Shown: piece by piece, positions 39,316 to 48,672 of the stretch
Numbering within the stretch: the stretch's first letter is position 1
Layout of the letters: each line of letters opens with the position of its first letter
Assembly: GCA_900074745.1 (NCBI GenBank)
Contig: LT598467.1
Span: 620,001 to 684,000 of the forward strand
Source of the DNA: Lachancea mirantina
Lineage: Eukaryota; Ascomycota; Saccharomycetes; Saccharomycetales; Saccharomycetaceae
DNA: 64,000 bases
Direction: 5' to 3'
The notes under the pieces: generated by a model
What the model was told of the DNA's origin: nothing
What the model saw: only the letters and a program-made list of their open reading frames with translations
Database searches by the model: none
Translations under genes and position numbers: made by a program

Positions 39316-41829
39316 ATGATGGAAGGTTCGAATGATGCTATTACAGACATAAGGGACGCTGAAATACCCAGGAGTGAGAACTCAACGTCTATGCGGGAGG
39401 TTAATGGAGCTTTCTCGCCGAAATCAGCTGTCGCTCGTGATAGTGAAGACCTTAAGAGCGTTACCCAAGTTTCAGACAACGGGGACGCTCCTAATATGAA
39501 CAGAGAGGCCCTTGAACTCGAACCCGATCTCAAAATGACTTTACCGGAAACTTTAGATCACGAAGACTTCTCGAAATTGCTTGAATTGCATTCAGGAGAT
39601 GACCAGGACTTATTTTCACCCACGGACCTGCTGGAGCATGGAATGAGTGCCGAGGATGCTAGCATCCTCGACAGGGCTGCCCACGAAAATGATGTCGCAA
39701 GCGTTTCGTCTTCCAAAGCGACCGACGAAAATACGCCTCAGCCGCGACCGCCTAGTGCCATTAGTACGAACGACGTGGACCATCCACCTTTAATTGACGC
39801 GGTTTTGGCTGAAACTCGTTTGCCAGACAATGACGTTGTTCAATCTTTGGACAAGAACGAAGATTTAATGAAGATCGTGAGAGGAGCTAGTGCTGATATT
39901 TCTGCAAATGAAACGAAAAGAGATCAAAACACGTCTAGGGGTTCTTTGCAGGAGGCAGGATCAATGCCGAACGACAATCACATTCCAGCAAACGGTGAGG
40001 CCGAGAAAATCAACCTTGAAGCTTCAGCGCAAATGCCAACTACACAACTCCACGCCTTCACAGCAAGCGATGACGAACAATCAAAAATCTCGGCGTATGC
40101 AAGGTTAGATTTCCAAAGCTTCACGTTTTATGTTCAGACGTTACAGGTCATAATAGGACGACGTTCTGAGAACGAGATCAGTCATAAAGTTGATGTTAAC
40201 CTTGGACCCTCGAAATCAATTTCTAGAAGACATGCACAAATTTTTTACAACTTCGGTACCGGGAGATTCGAGCTCTCAATTATGGGCAAGAATGGTGCCT
40301 TTGTCGATGACAATTTTGTCGAAAGGGGAATTACAGTACCTCTACAAAATAAGACCAAAGTTCAAATTGGCCAAATTCCTTTCCAATTCGTATTACCCGA
40401 TTCAGAAGTTAAGGAGAGACAACCGGGTGACCCGCCTGCTGAAATTTCAGTTAATAAGGGTCCGGTAAAAAAAGTCGAAAGTCCTGAAAGGCTGAGCGTC
40501 GATGCGTCTCCGTCTGTCCCAGCCGAGGTTCCCAAGATTTCAAAGGAAAATCAGGTTAACGTAGAAGCTCAGAAACAGTTGGTGAAAAAGAAGGATAAAA
40601 AGGCACCTAGAGTACCCAAGGCTCCCAAAAAGGTTTACACATTGGAGGAAATTCCTTTCGAGTTTCGCGAAAAACCGGCGTGCTCGTATTCTAATCTCAT
40701 TACAACTTGCCTGAGAAAGTTTTCCACCGCAAAGGGCATGTCCTTGTCTGAAATTTATGCAGGCATCAGAGAGCTGTTTCCTTATTACAAGTATTGTCCT
40801 GATGGCTGGCAAAGTTCTGTGAGGCACAATTTATCCTTGAACAAGTCTTTCAGAAAAGTTTCCAAAGAAGGCAAGGGCTGGCTTTGGGGCTTGGATGAGG
40901 AATATATTGCAGAAAGGGAAAGGCAGAAAAAAAGGCAGGCAGAAGCTGCTGCAGCGAAGGCTAAAGCGGCTCAAATTAAATCCGAGCAGCAACAATTACT
41001 CAGGGCAAAAAAGGCAGCAGCGAGTGCAAATGTCGGTACCTCTGGAAGAAGCTCCGTAAACATCCCTATTGTGAAAGCGACAACCAAGCAACCGAACATC
41101 TCACAGACATTGGCAGCCAATAGAGCCGATACGAAGTTGAATTCTGATGCAAACCAGAGAACGATGAAGCATTTACAAGAACAATTGATGATTCTGACGA
41201 AGGACAGAAAGGGATTGGACAAGCAAATCATGGCCAACATTTTGACACAAGCTTTGGCGATGACAATCAACCAAGTCACTCAGGCCGCGAAATCAAAAGG
41301 TATCACAGGGAACCCTTTAACCGCTTTGATTGATAGGAATCCTCAGCATTTGAATCTCATTCTGGCTGCGGCTGTTAATGCGGCCACAGTGAAGGTAACA
41401 AATGGAAAGATCAAGCAACTGGTTTCTATGCCCCCACCAAATGCTAATAAACCAAATGTCACCGAAACACCAAAATCGCTTTTAAACCCTCCACAAGCAG
41501 TTAGGAGCTCCGTGGGATCTGGAACTTCGTCATCGGCACCAAATGTCAAGTCAAGCGACTCTTTTGATCCCAGTTCATTATCGAAATTTTTCCAGCCCAA
41601 ACAGCCTCCTAAACAGACGCCACCTCCAGCACCACGAAGCGTACTACCTAAGAAACGCACGTCCTCTGAGAGTGAATCAAGTTCTGAAGACAATTCTAGT
41701 GATAATGGAAGCGGCAGTGATGGAAGTGATGACAGTGACGGAAGTGGGGACTCAAACAGCGAGGATGAGGAAAGCGGAAGCGACAATGAGGACACTTCAA
41801 GCAACGAGGAAACCAGCGATGAAAATTAG
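39316..41829 (+). CDS. FHL1: Forkhead transcription factor Fhl1, regulator of ribosomal-protein genes
   Basis: 837 residues (S. cerevisiae 936). With Ifh1 or Crf1 it couples TOR/PKA signals to ribosomal-protein promoters bound by Rap1. An FHA domain lies at about residues 260-360 (IIGRRSENE, SKSISRRHAQI, MGKNGAFVDD). A forkhead domain lies at about 452-528 (PACSYSNLIT, GMSLSEIYAGIRELFPYY, WQSSVRHNLSLNKSFRKV). The N-terminus is acidic; the C-terminus is a serine/aspartate/glutamate/glycine-rich run of about 55 residues. ATG ATG at 39316 gives the start. It sits two genes from RPL11, one of its expected targets, which is ancestral gene order and not necessarily functional. Confidence 0.96.
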   Translation: MMEGSNDAITDIRDAEIPRSENSTSMREVNGAFSPKSAVARDSEDLKSVTQVSDNGDAPNMNREALELEPDLKMTLPETLDHEDFSKLLELHSGDDQDLFSPTDLLEHGMSAEDASILDRAAHENDVASVSSSKATDENTPQPRPPSAISTNDVDHPPLIDAVLAETRLPDNDVVQSLDKNEDLMKIVRGASADISANETKRDQNTSRGSLQEAGSMPNDNHIPANGEAEKINLEASAQMPTTQLHAFTASDDEQSKISAYARLDFQSFTFYVQTLQVIIGRRSENEISHKVDVNLGPSKSISRRHAQIFYNFGTGRFELSIMGKNGAFVDDNFVERGITVPLQNKTKVQIGQIPFQFVLPDSEVKERQPGDPPAEISVNKGPVKKVESPERLSVDASPSVPAEVPKISKENQVNVEAQKQLVKKKDKKAPRVPKAPKKVYTLEEIPFEFREKPACSYSNLITTCLRKFSTAKGMSLSEIYAGIRELFPYYKYCPDGWQSSVRHNLSLNKSFRKVSKEGKGWLWGLDEEYIAERERQKKRQAEAAAAKAKAAQIKSEQQQLLRAKKAAASANVGTSGRSSVNIPIVKATTKQPNISQTLAANRADTKLNSDANQRTMKHLQEQLMILTKDRKGLDKQIMANILTQALAMTINQVTQAAKSKGITGNPLTALIDRNPQHLNLILAAAVNAATVKVTNGKIKQLVSMPPPNANKPNVTETPKSLLNPPQAVRSSVGSGTSSSAPNVKSSDSFDPSSLSKFFQPKQPPKQTPPPAPRSVLPKKRTSSESESSSEDNSSDNGSGSDGSDDSDGSGDSNSEDEESGSDNEDTSSNEETSDEN

Positions 41830-42021
41830 AGGGCATAACGGCATATATGTTTGTAACAATATCATTTGCATATCATTGGGTTTAATATATACAGGACAAG
41901 TTGAGATGAACCTGCTGCGAACAATCGAAGGAGAAGGCTGATCAGAATGAGCACAAGACGAGTAAGACATCACGGTTTTTTATAACTATACACTAAAATA
42001 GGTGACTAACAAACCTAAAGG

Positions 42022-42885
42022 CTAGCCAATTACGTTGTTGAAGGATTTTTCCTGCTCCTTGACTTCCCAGAACAGAGTGTCCACGTCAAAGTTACCGTGA
42101 TATACCCATCCGTCTTCAGTCACGTGGTAAAGATTGACAGAACCACCGGAGTAAGCGTCTCTATGTGCCGCGGCCAAAATGGATCTTTTCCCGAGATACA
42201 GAGCTTCGTCAACCGTCAGCTCCCATTTATAATTAGTATCCAAGACACCGTATGCGAATGTTTGACCAGAACCGACACAGAAGAGATCACCCTTCAGTCT
42301 GGTACCGTCCGAATCGACGTAGTATATGGTAGGACCCTCTTTGCGAGTGTAGCCGCAGATCATAGTACCCATGGATAGACCAGTACCTTTGTATTCGTAC
42401 ACCAGATTGCTCAAGATCTTCGAGGCAGCGGCGACTGAAATGCGCTCCTTTTCCTTTAACTCGTGGAGTCGGCATTGAGCACCAAGCCATGTCTCCCAGT
42501 ATTGACAGTCTGCAGCACCTCCTGCCATGGTTCCCAGCAGAAAGGGGTTAATTTCGATCACTTTCTTGACGGTTTGAGATCCGATCCATTGCCCTGCTGT
42601 TGCCCGCGAGTCTACCGCGACAACGATACCACCTTGAAATCTGAAAGCCAGCGTTGTCGTCCCGTGCGCTATTTTAATGGCACAATCTGGGTTTTTAGAG
42701 TCGTCCGTGTGTGCTCTGAGAAACTCCTGAGGCGTAGATATAGGAGGCAACGCGATTCGGGGCGCCAGTTGTTGAAAATTCGATTTCCCTAAAACAAAGT
42801 CCTGTGAAAGCGTTTCTTCGTCATCGTAGTGCAATTCTTTGGCCAAACGGCTGGGATTCGAGAATTGGTCAGCGAGGGCCTGCAT
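42022..42885 (-). CDS. PRE2: 20S proteasome beta5 subunit Pre2 (chymotrypsin-like)
   Basis: 287 residues from the ATG at 42885, identical in length to S. cerevisiae Pre2. The propeptide [20 protein letters not shown] matches the family; autocatalytic cleavage before T76 (AHG-TTTLAF) would expose the catalytic threonine. Other active-site features are [29 protein letters not shown]-type sequence and the GSGQTFAYG loop. The open frame continues 66 codons upstream, but that part has no counterpart and overlaps the Rpn4-type site, so I reject it. Synteny with YPR103W is exact. Confidence 0.97.
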   Translation of the reverse strand: MQALADQFSNPSRLAKELHYDDEETLSQDFVLGKSNFQQLAPRIALPPISTPQEFLRAHTDDSKNPDCAIKIAHGTTTLAFRFQGGIVVAVDSRATAGQWIGSQTVKKVIEINPFLLGTMAGGAADCQYWETWLGAQCRLHELKEKERISVAAASKILSNLVYEYKGTGLSMGTMICGYTRKEGPTIYYVDSDGTRLKGDLFCVGSGQTFAYGVLDTNYKWELTVDEALYLGKRSILAAAHRDAYSGGSVNLYHVTEDGWVYHGNFDVDTLFWEVKEQEKSFNNVIG

Positions 42886-43904
42886 CACGCAATAATGTCG
42901 TGGATTAGGAAAGTAAAATGTGGTCGAGTTGCTGATCTTCCTGCTTCTCCTGATGAATCCGATCGTGAGATGGTGAAGGGTTTGCCACTGTTCTAGTAAT
43001 TTGAGATTAGGCGAGGAGGTGATGATCACTTTGACACGAGATGGAAAACCACATGTTGCCGGCTTTATCAAAATATTATACATTCATACGAAAATGTGTC
43101 TATCTAGTTTGATCACCCAACACGGTCGGATGCGCGAATGATTTTCTTCATGCAGACGGAGCTTCTATACATATCAGAAGTGCCTGTATATGCGCGTCGG
43201 CATGTGCCGAAAACTCCACAGTCACAACCCCGTCGTTAAAAAACGTCGACAGCCTTGACGTCAACAAATTCACTTGCAACGAGGGTTCCACTAATGGTGT
43301 ATGATACGGGAATACGATACACAGAAGACTGCATGTGGGGCTTAAAACACGTGATACGCTTTACGAACCCATCTTACGCCAATGTCACTTCTGATGTTTA
43401 TAGAATCACCGCTTGCCTTTCAGAAGCCTTTCTGCAATCTGTCTTTGCTACACGATTTCTTCACCTTCTCTTTTATACGTCTCTCACCTTAACACACCAC
43501 GGCTCTCAATTTGTATTTATAAAAATGTGTGACTGCCGCAGCCCGATAACACCCACACAATTTCATTCTAGACGAATGGTATGGGTGTATTTTGGGAAAA
43601 AAACGGGCTCTGGTTAATCGCCGTAAACGAATGATAATTGCTAAGATAGCCTGTCGTACATAATAACAGACGCATAAAATAACAGCGACGCGCAATCGAA
43701 ATTTTTGGCATGTCGCACGGTTACACGTGACTTACACAACGTTAAACATGATTTCACCTCACAGCGGCTTTCTCAGCACGCGCGACATCGCCCTCAGGCA
43801 TCCTGAAAAATTTTCTTTTACGCTAGTTAATTGTTTGCAGAGCTAGATGTTAGAAGTCTCTTGATATCGCTATCTCAGCACTCCATCACGCCAATAAGCC
43901 AAAG
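42886..43904. promoter_or_regulatory. Divergent PRE2/RPL11 promoter region with Rap1, Homol-D and CACGTG sites
   Basis: 1,019 bases, no gene. Sites: CACGTG at 43348-43353 and 43724-43729; TGTGACTG (Homol-D) at 43528-43535; Rap1-type ACACCCACACAA at 43549-43560 and, on the minus strand, ACACCCATACC at 43578-43588. The Homol-D/Rap1 cluster lies 315-380 bases before RPL11 and shares a 12-base stretch with the RPS15/RPP2A promoter. A 120-codon frame at 43255-43617 overlaps this cluster and is rejected. Confidence 0.75.
42981..42989 (-). promoter_or_regulatory. PACE-like Rpn4 site of PRE2
   Basis: TTTGCCACT on the plus strand reads AGTGGCAAA on the PRE2 strand, one base from the proteasome-associated control element GGTGGCAAA. 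It lies about 100 bases upstream of the chosen PRE2 start, the usual distance for Rpn4 control. Confidence 0.65.
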
Positions 43905-44429
43905 ATGTCCGCTAAAGCCCAAAACCCTATGCGTGAATTGAAGATCGAGAAGTTGGTTCTCAACATCTCGGTCGGTGAGTCCGGTGACAGATTGACCAGA
44001 GCCTCCAAGGTTTTGGAACAATTGTCTGGTCAAACCCCAGTCCACTCCAAGGCCAGATACACGGTCAGAACCTTCGGTATCAGAAGAAACGAAAAGATTG
44101 CCGTCCACGTCACCGTCAGAGGTCCAAAGGCCGAGGAGATCTTGGAAAGAGGTCTAAAGGTCAAGGAGTTTCAATTGAGAGAGAGAAACTTCTCCGCTAC
44201 GGGTAACTTTGGTTTCGGTATCCAAGAACACATCGACTTGGGTATCAAATACGACCCTAACATCGGTATCTACGGTATGGACTTCTACATCGTCATGGGC
44301 AGACCAGGTAACAGAATTGCTAGAAGAAAGAGAGCGAGAGCCGTTGTTGGTAACCACCACAAGACCTCCAAGGAGGACACTATCGCTTGGTTCAAGCAAA
44401 GATACGACGCTGAAGTTGTGGACAAATAG
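43905..44429 (+). CDS. RPL11: 60S ribosomal protein uL5 (Rpl11)
   Basis: 174 residues, the same length as S. cerevisiae Rpl11A/B and almost identical to them ([20 protein letters not shown] at the start, [20 protein letters not shown] near the end). It binds 5S rRNA with uL18 and forms the central protuberance. Intronless, with extreme preferred-codon bias. S. cerevisiae has RPL11A at YPR102C beside PRE2 and RPL11B at YGR085C beside PIL1 and MRP13; here one copy has neighbours of both, direct evidence for the unduplicated state. Confidence 0.98.
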   Translation: MSAKAQNPMRELKIEKLVLNISVGESGDRLTRASKVLEQLSGQTPVHSKARYTVRTFGIRRNEKIAVHVTVRGPKAEEILERGLKVKEFQLRERNFSATGNFGFGIQEHIDLGIKYDPNIGIYGMDFYIVMGRPGNRIARRKRARAVVGNHHKTSKEDTIAWFKQRYDAEVVDK

Positions 44430-44546
44430 ACGCACTCAACACATCCACGTAACATCCATTGTGTAGTTTAACAAGTCCAATTTTTTGTTGTCTATATCGG
44501 TGACCCTATGTACCGCGTGAGTAAAACTGTCCGTCCGTGACACCAG

Positions 44547-45209
44547 CTAGCTGCCCGCACCTAGCCGTTTTTCCACATTGCGGACTAACGTCTCCTTCCA
44601 TTGCTGATCCAAATATGCGAGTTTGAGTTTCTCTTGCTCCTGAAGCGTGCGCCGGTACGCATTCAAATCGCTTATCTGGCCATTTTGCGTTGCTGTGATA
44701 CCTTTTATCACTTCGCATGCGTTTTCAATGTACGTATTGTTCACGCCCCATTGTGCGTCCATTGTCCTCGCAACCAACCTTTCAAGCGCCAGTTCCTGAT
44801 GTCGCGCGTATGCTGCTGCGGCTTTGAGGTCCTCCAAATTCAATTCATCGCTGACCACATATCTTTCATTTCGTATTCCAGGGCACAACCTCTTTCGTGC
44901 CGCAACCAGTTCATCTCCTCTGTGTTTGAGGGATTTGCCATCAGCATGAGACCAGCCGATTTCCTCTGCCCCATTTTTCTCAAAACTCAAAGCATGCAAC
45001 AACTTTTCCCCAAAAACCTTGGCTGACTTAGGCTCACGCACCTGAACAATGCGCTCGGCCATTGGATGTATTACACTCGTATCCACCCCACCTAGCTCCG
45101 CTTCGACATAACCTATCAATCTCTGCTTCAAACTCTCATCAACATCGTCTAACTCCGGAAGCCAGTCCAAGATAAGTGCGTTTTCCATTGCTCGCCGATA
45201 GACCCTCAT
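44547..45209 (-). CDS. SNT309: Prp19-complex splicing factor Snt309 (SPF27/BCAS2 family)
   Basis: 220 residues from the ATG at 45209 (a second ATG at 45188 would give 213; S. cerevisiae Snt309 is 175). It stabilises the Prp19 complex during spliceosome activation. Conserved points are the middle helix with AYARHQELALERLVARTMDA, the QWGVNNTYIENA segment and the coiled C-terminus QNGQISDLNAYRRTLQEQEK, which align with QRKQINDLEIYRKRLQ of the S. cerevisiae protein. The family is divergent, so synteny (between RPL11 and MRPL51 in the chromosome XVI order, YPR101W) carries weight. Start choice is uncertain. Confidence 0.85.
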   Translation of the reverse strand: MRVYRRAMENALILDWLPELDDVDESLKQRLIGYVEAELGGVDTSVIHPMAERIVQVREPKSAKVFGEKLLHALSFEKNGAEEIGWSHADGKSLKHRGDELVAARKRLCPGIRNERYVVSDELNLEDLKAAAAYARHQELALERLVARTMDAQWGVNNTYIENACEVIKGITATQNGQISDLNAYRRTLQEQEKLKLAYLDQQWKETLVRNVEKRLGAGS

Positions 45210-45529
45210 CTCAAGATATGATTATCATTGAAGTTCCCATAATTACCATCTTGATGCAAGCATATCGTATACAATGATACCAAATCATTACTTGCAAAAA
45301 GGATCAGGAATAATCCACAAGCTCAAATTGAAAATACGTTGGTGATCAGTTGCAATCCCGAACTAAGATTAGAAAGTTTTTTGATTTGAAAATTTGATAC
45401 CCTTCTAGTTTGCCTGTTTTAGAGTTTGCTGTCAGTATCACGTGACTTATGAGGATATAGCTTTTACCAGTAATGATCTAGAAAATTTTCTGCAAAGTAA
45501 CCACTAACAGACAAATCGCAAGTCAATCG
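45210..45529. promoter_or_regulatory. Divergent SNT309/MRP13 promoter region with CACGTG
   Basis: 320 AT-rich bases. ATCACGTGAC contains CACGTG at 45439-45444, about 85 bases before MRP13. It matches centromere element I in form, but no element III follows, so a Cbf1-type promoter site is the better reading. Confidence 0.5.
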
Positions 45530-46510
45530 ATGCTACAAAGAGGCTTCAGGAGGTCGGCATCGACCTTTCAGCAGACGGACAGGAAAATACTAGATTTCTA
45601 TAATTACCATGCGACAAACGCGGCGTTGAAACCCCTTATTTATAGGCCGAAGAACAAGAATTTGTTGTTGGCGATGGATCTCAAAGATCCGGAGTCTAAC
45701 GCGCCGTTGAAGGCTAGAACACCTGTCAAGCCTTTAAGCAAAGACGTTCTCAATTCTTACATCTGGTCCGCTCAGGAGGCCTCTCAGGTGTTGGGAATGG
45801 TGCGCAAATGGACTTCATTGACAACGAGAAAGAAGGCGATCTGGCAGTTTTTTAATGCGAGCCATGTTCAGAACATGCTTTTCGCTGCTAATTTCAAGCT
45901 TGGAAAGTTCTCGGCGTTTGTAAGGGAATTTTACGCGCTCAAACCCAGATTCGAGTCAGTTGGAAGCGCAGCTATTTACGACGTTGAACACTTCTTCAAC
46001 TCGCTAATTACGTGCAGTTTGCATAAAAACGCAGCCCAGGGTACTCGGGACGCTGATGTTGGTCTCAAGAAGCTCACGAACGCGTGGAACCACGTGGCAG
46101 TAAAAAATGACGACTCTGGTCTTGCTGGACTTTTGATCGCTGCATATGCGAAACAGCAAGGTATCACTAGCGAGGCCTTAACCAGTCTAGAGACGCCGCT
46201 CCCATCCATCACCCACGAGATCAAACTTCCCACACTCATGTCAGAATCTATGTCCATAGGCATAACCGCCAAACTAGTGAGCGAAAACCGCTTCAAATAC
46301 GTGATGACGCGCACCATCCTGCAGTACGGTGACGCTTGCCTCGCAAACGACGCAATCCAGAAATTTGTATCTGAGTACCAACTACTGCAATCTAAACTTG
46401 ATGATAAGAAAGATGTTTATGAGACCTACTGCTCAGTACTTAAGAGCGTTTTGACCGAGCAACACCCTCCCACCGTCACCCACAAGCACCCTGTTGCCGG
46501 TGATGCCTAG
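45530..46510 (+). CDS. MRP13: Mitochondrial small-subunit ribosomal protein Mrp13 (mS44)
   Basis: 326 residues (S. cerevisiae Mrp13 is 324). The N-terminus MLQRGFRRSASTFQQTDRK is a typical mitochondrial presequence (basic, serine-rich, no acidic residue before the aspartate). The rest is helical and resembles a PPR-like or helical repeat fold without catalytic motifs. I assign Mrp13 on length, presequence and position: S. cerevisiae YGR084C lies between RPL11B and GCD2, and this gene lies downstream of RPL11 and upstream of GCD2 on the same strand. Sequence motifs alone would not settle it. Confidence 0.78.
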   Translation: MLQRGFRRSASTFQQTDRKILDFYNYHATNAALKPLIYRPKNKNLLLAMDLKDPESNAPLKARTPVKPLSKDVLNSYIWSAQEASQVLGMVRKWTSLTTRKKAIWQFFNASHVQNMLFAANFKLGKFSAFVREFYALKPRFESVGSAAIYDVEHFFNSLITCSLHKNAAQGTRDADVGLKKLTNAWNHVAVKNDDSGLAGLLIAAYAKQQGITSEALTSLETPLPSITHEIKLPTLMSESMSIGITAKLVSENRFKYVMTRTILQYGDACLANDAIQKFVSEYQLLQSKLDDKKDVYETYCSVLKSVLTEQHPPTVTHKHPVAGDA

Positions 46511-46994
46511 GGCTTCAAATCAAAACCTTTCACAGAGCTTACAACAGCGAAAAAGTGCCGGTTTGCGTTATACAACTATCTTTTGTTGTAGCGGCCAGCA
46601 TTAAATCCACCAACATGCCGAATATTAACGATGAAGTAATTTGAGAATGGGAAGATTCTCTAAACCCACTGCATATTCTCGTCGCCATCCTAATTATTCA
46701 TGGCAAATTTCTGGGTTTTTCTCCCCACGAATAAAGTCCTGCAAATAGTCATAGATACCAATACTCAATAGTGCTTTTTGGTTAAAGCATATTCAATAAG
46801 TAAAGCTCACAAAACTGAGCTTCATCATTGTTCCCCACCGGCATGGATACTGACCTATGTCGGATAGCGTCAGTGTAACTCTAACATTTTAAGGAAAAGT
46901 GCTTGTGTTATTGTGACAACTCATCTACAAGTTTATAGCTAAGTAGAGTTCTTTCAAGAGGACGACTGCCGCTACAGGAAACAAACACAAAATC
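46511..46994. other. MRP13-ART10 intergenic region
   Basis: 484 bases between tandem genes. A small stem TACAAC/GTTGTA (about 46571-46590) follows the MRP13 stop and may be part of its 3' end. No gene or clear factor site seen. Confidence 0.4.
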
Positions 46995-48299
46995 ATGCCG
47001 GCTAGAATTAGCCTCGATGTCGATCCACCTGGTAATGGGCAGTATTTTACGTCCAAGGAGGTTCTAAAGGGCCGCGTAATTGTCAATCTTGAGAAATCAA
47101 CGACAATCAAGAAGATTAGTGTCAAGTTCTTTGGTGCTTCTGAGGTTACAGTGAGAAGCGATGATCATAACATGGATGGCACCAGGAGAAACATTCAGAG
47201 CCCTCCGTCTATAGGAAGGTCTTTCCACGAGATCGTGTCTCAAGAATTACAAGTTTTCCCTCCGTCAAATGTAGTGCAAGCAATGAATGGCAGCGAACGG
47301 GCCTTTAAAGTTGAAGAAGGCGAACATGACTACAGGTTTGAATTTAAAGTGCCAAAACGAGCCAAATGTTGGAGACGACATCGCAAGAATTCGAACAATA
47401 TCTTCAGGGGGGCAATCTCGAATGGAATACCGCCAAGCTTCAACGATCGACTTCGCAAAAACCAAATTTCCGACGTGGGCACGTATCTATACTCATTAGG
47501 CAGAGTTGAATACCGACTGGAAGCGGCTTTGTACTACGGGAGAAGTTTGATGTGGCCCAAACCTTTCAAAAGCGCCGATGTTGCTGAAAAGAGAATCGAA
47601 CTCATACCAGGAGATAGTGCGTCACGCCTAGTTGGGGAGAGTTTGACACCAGCTGTAACTCCTGCTACAATTTTAGATTCCAAATACGTTTTCACGCTCG
47701 AAGATGGAACAGAGGCTTGGACAGAAGTTCATGCAGACCGTTTGAAGTCGGTCTATCGCTTGGACCTCCTTTTTCAACAAGGTTGCGGCAAATTCGATAA
47801 GATCTACGTCGCTTTCTCGAACCTTGAGACTCGAGATACGTTGCAACTGCGGCTGGTCCGCCTTCAACTTAACTTGCTCGAGTTCGTAACCTACTTAGCC
47901 GGTGAAATTGGCAACAGAAACCTATCCTCACTGTGTCTTCTCAATATTGCGACAGACCTATCTATCGATCCCAAGACATTGCGTCAGAGACCTGATGACG
48001 ACGTATTGGAGGCTCCTTTGAATCTCTTGGGCGTCGAAGCTCTTCAGCAGTTCAGGTTCAACGAGCAGGACTACAAGCACAAGGGAAACAGGCTTTTCAG
48101 CTTCACATCATGTAATATCAGACGCGAATACAGATTCCAGCTCTTTTTGGATTTCAAAGACGAGAATCAAAACGTCTTCCAGACGGAGACTCAAACCAAC
48201 ATTGTTAACATATTCTGTGAGTCCATTACCGTCCAGGAAAACCCACCACCTTACTGCATTGACAAAAGCACCGATACTTTGCCCGTGTATGTAACTTGA
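46995..48299 (+). CDS. ART10: Arrestin-related trafficking adaptor Art10
   Basis: 434 residues (S. cerevisiae Art10 is 518). Arrestin-related adaptors recruit the ubiquitin ligase Rsp5 to membrane proteins. Blocks that match Art10 run in order: ISLDVDPPGNGQYFTSKE, QELQVFPPSNV, YLYSLGRVEYRLEAAL, FQQGCGKFDKIYVAFSN, LQLNLLEFVTYLAGE, and FRFNEQDYKHKGNRLFSFT. A PPPY motif at residues 417-420 is the expected Rsp5-binding PY site. The internal low-complexity loop of S. cerevisiae Art10 is shorter here, which explains the size difference. In S. cerevisiae the gene (YLR392C) lies elsewhere; here it separates MRP13 from GCD2. Confidence 0.88.
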   Translation: MPARISLDVDPPGNGQYFTSKEVLKGRVIVNLEKSTTIKKISVKFFGASEVTVRSDDHNMDGTRRNIQSPPSIGRSFHEIVSQELQVFPPSNVVQAMNGSERAFKVEEGEHDYRFEFKVPKRAKCWRRHRKNSNNIFRGAISNGIPPSFNDRLRKNQISDVGTYLYSLGRVEYRLEAALYYGRSLMWPKPFKSADVAEKRIELIPGDSASRLVGESLTPAVTPATILDSKYVFTLEDGTEAWTEVHADRLKSVYRLDLLFQQGCGKFDKIYVAFSNLETRDTLQLRLVRLQLNLLEFVTYLAGEIGNRNLSSLCLLNIATDLSIDPKTLRQRPDDDVLEAPLNLLGVEALQQFRFNEQDYKHKGNRLFSFTSCNIRREYRFQLFLDFKDENQNVFQTETQTNIVNIFCESITVQENPPPYCIDKSTDTLPVYVT

Positions 48300-48672
48300 T
48301 GGGCTTCGCAAATGTGTTCTACAAGGTTCAAGTGGGCTACAGACTCCATATGTAGAGAACGAATCGAATACCGCAGACATAAAAAGCTCGCCTTCAAGCC
48401 AATTTGAGACGGAAAACACCAGAAAAGAGAGAGAGAGACGAATTGGAGCTAACGCTCGAAATATTAGCAGAATTGACTAACTAACGAATCATAGAGGAGT
48501 TTCTCTAACCTAAGTCCAGTGTTAAGGATGATGATATGTCGATGGTTCACCATCTTGGTCACTACCTACGTTTGAATTTTTCAAAATTTTTGATCTGGAA
48601 TATCAAGCAGGATGGCCGGTGAATCAGATTCATGAAAGAGAGGCCGGATTGGAATATAAGACATTGGGGACC
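48300..48672 (+). promoter_or_regulatory. GCD2 upstream region with two short upstream ORFs
   Basis: 373 bases. Upstream ORFs precede the GCD2 start at 48673: one of 15 codons at 48528-48575 and one of 7 codons at 48612-48635, ending 37 bases before the main ATG. Whether they are transcribed is unknown. No other feature seen except a purine tract near 48425-48440. Confidence 0.5.

Noticed and set aside
42886-43083. 66-codon N-terminal extension of PRE2
   Set aside because: The chosen start reproduces the exact length and start of the known protein, and the extension overlaps the Rpn4-type promoter site.
43255-43617. 120-codon ORF in the RPL11 promoter region
   Set aside because: It covers the Homol-D/Rap1 cluster and contains no recognisable protein features.
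45439-45444. Possible centromere element I (ATCACGTG)
   Set aside because: No strongly AT-rich element II or element III follows; the same holds for CACGTG at 33643, 34438, 43348 and 43724.
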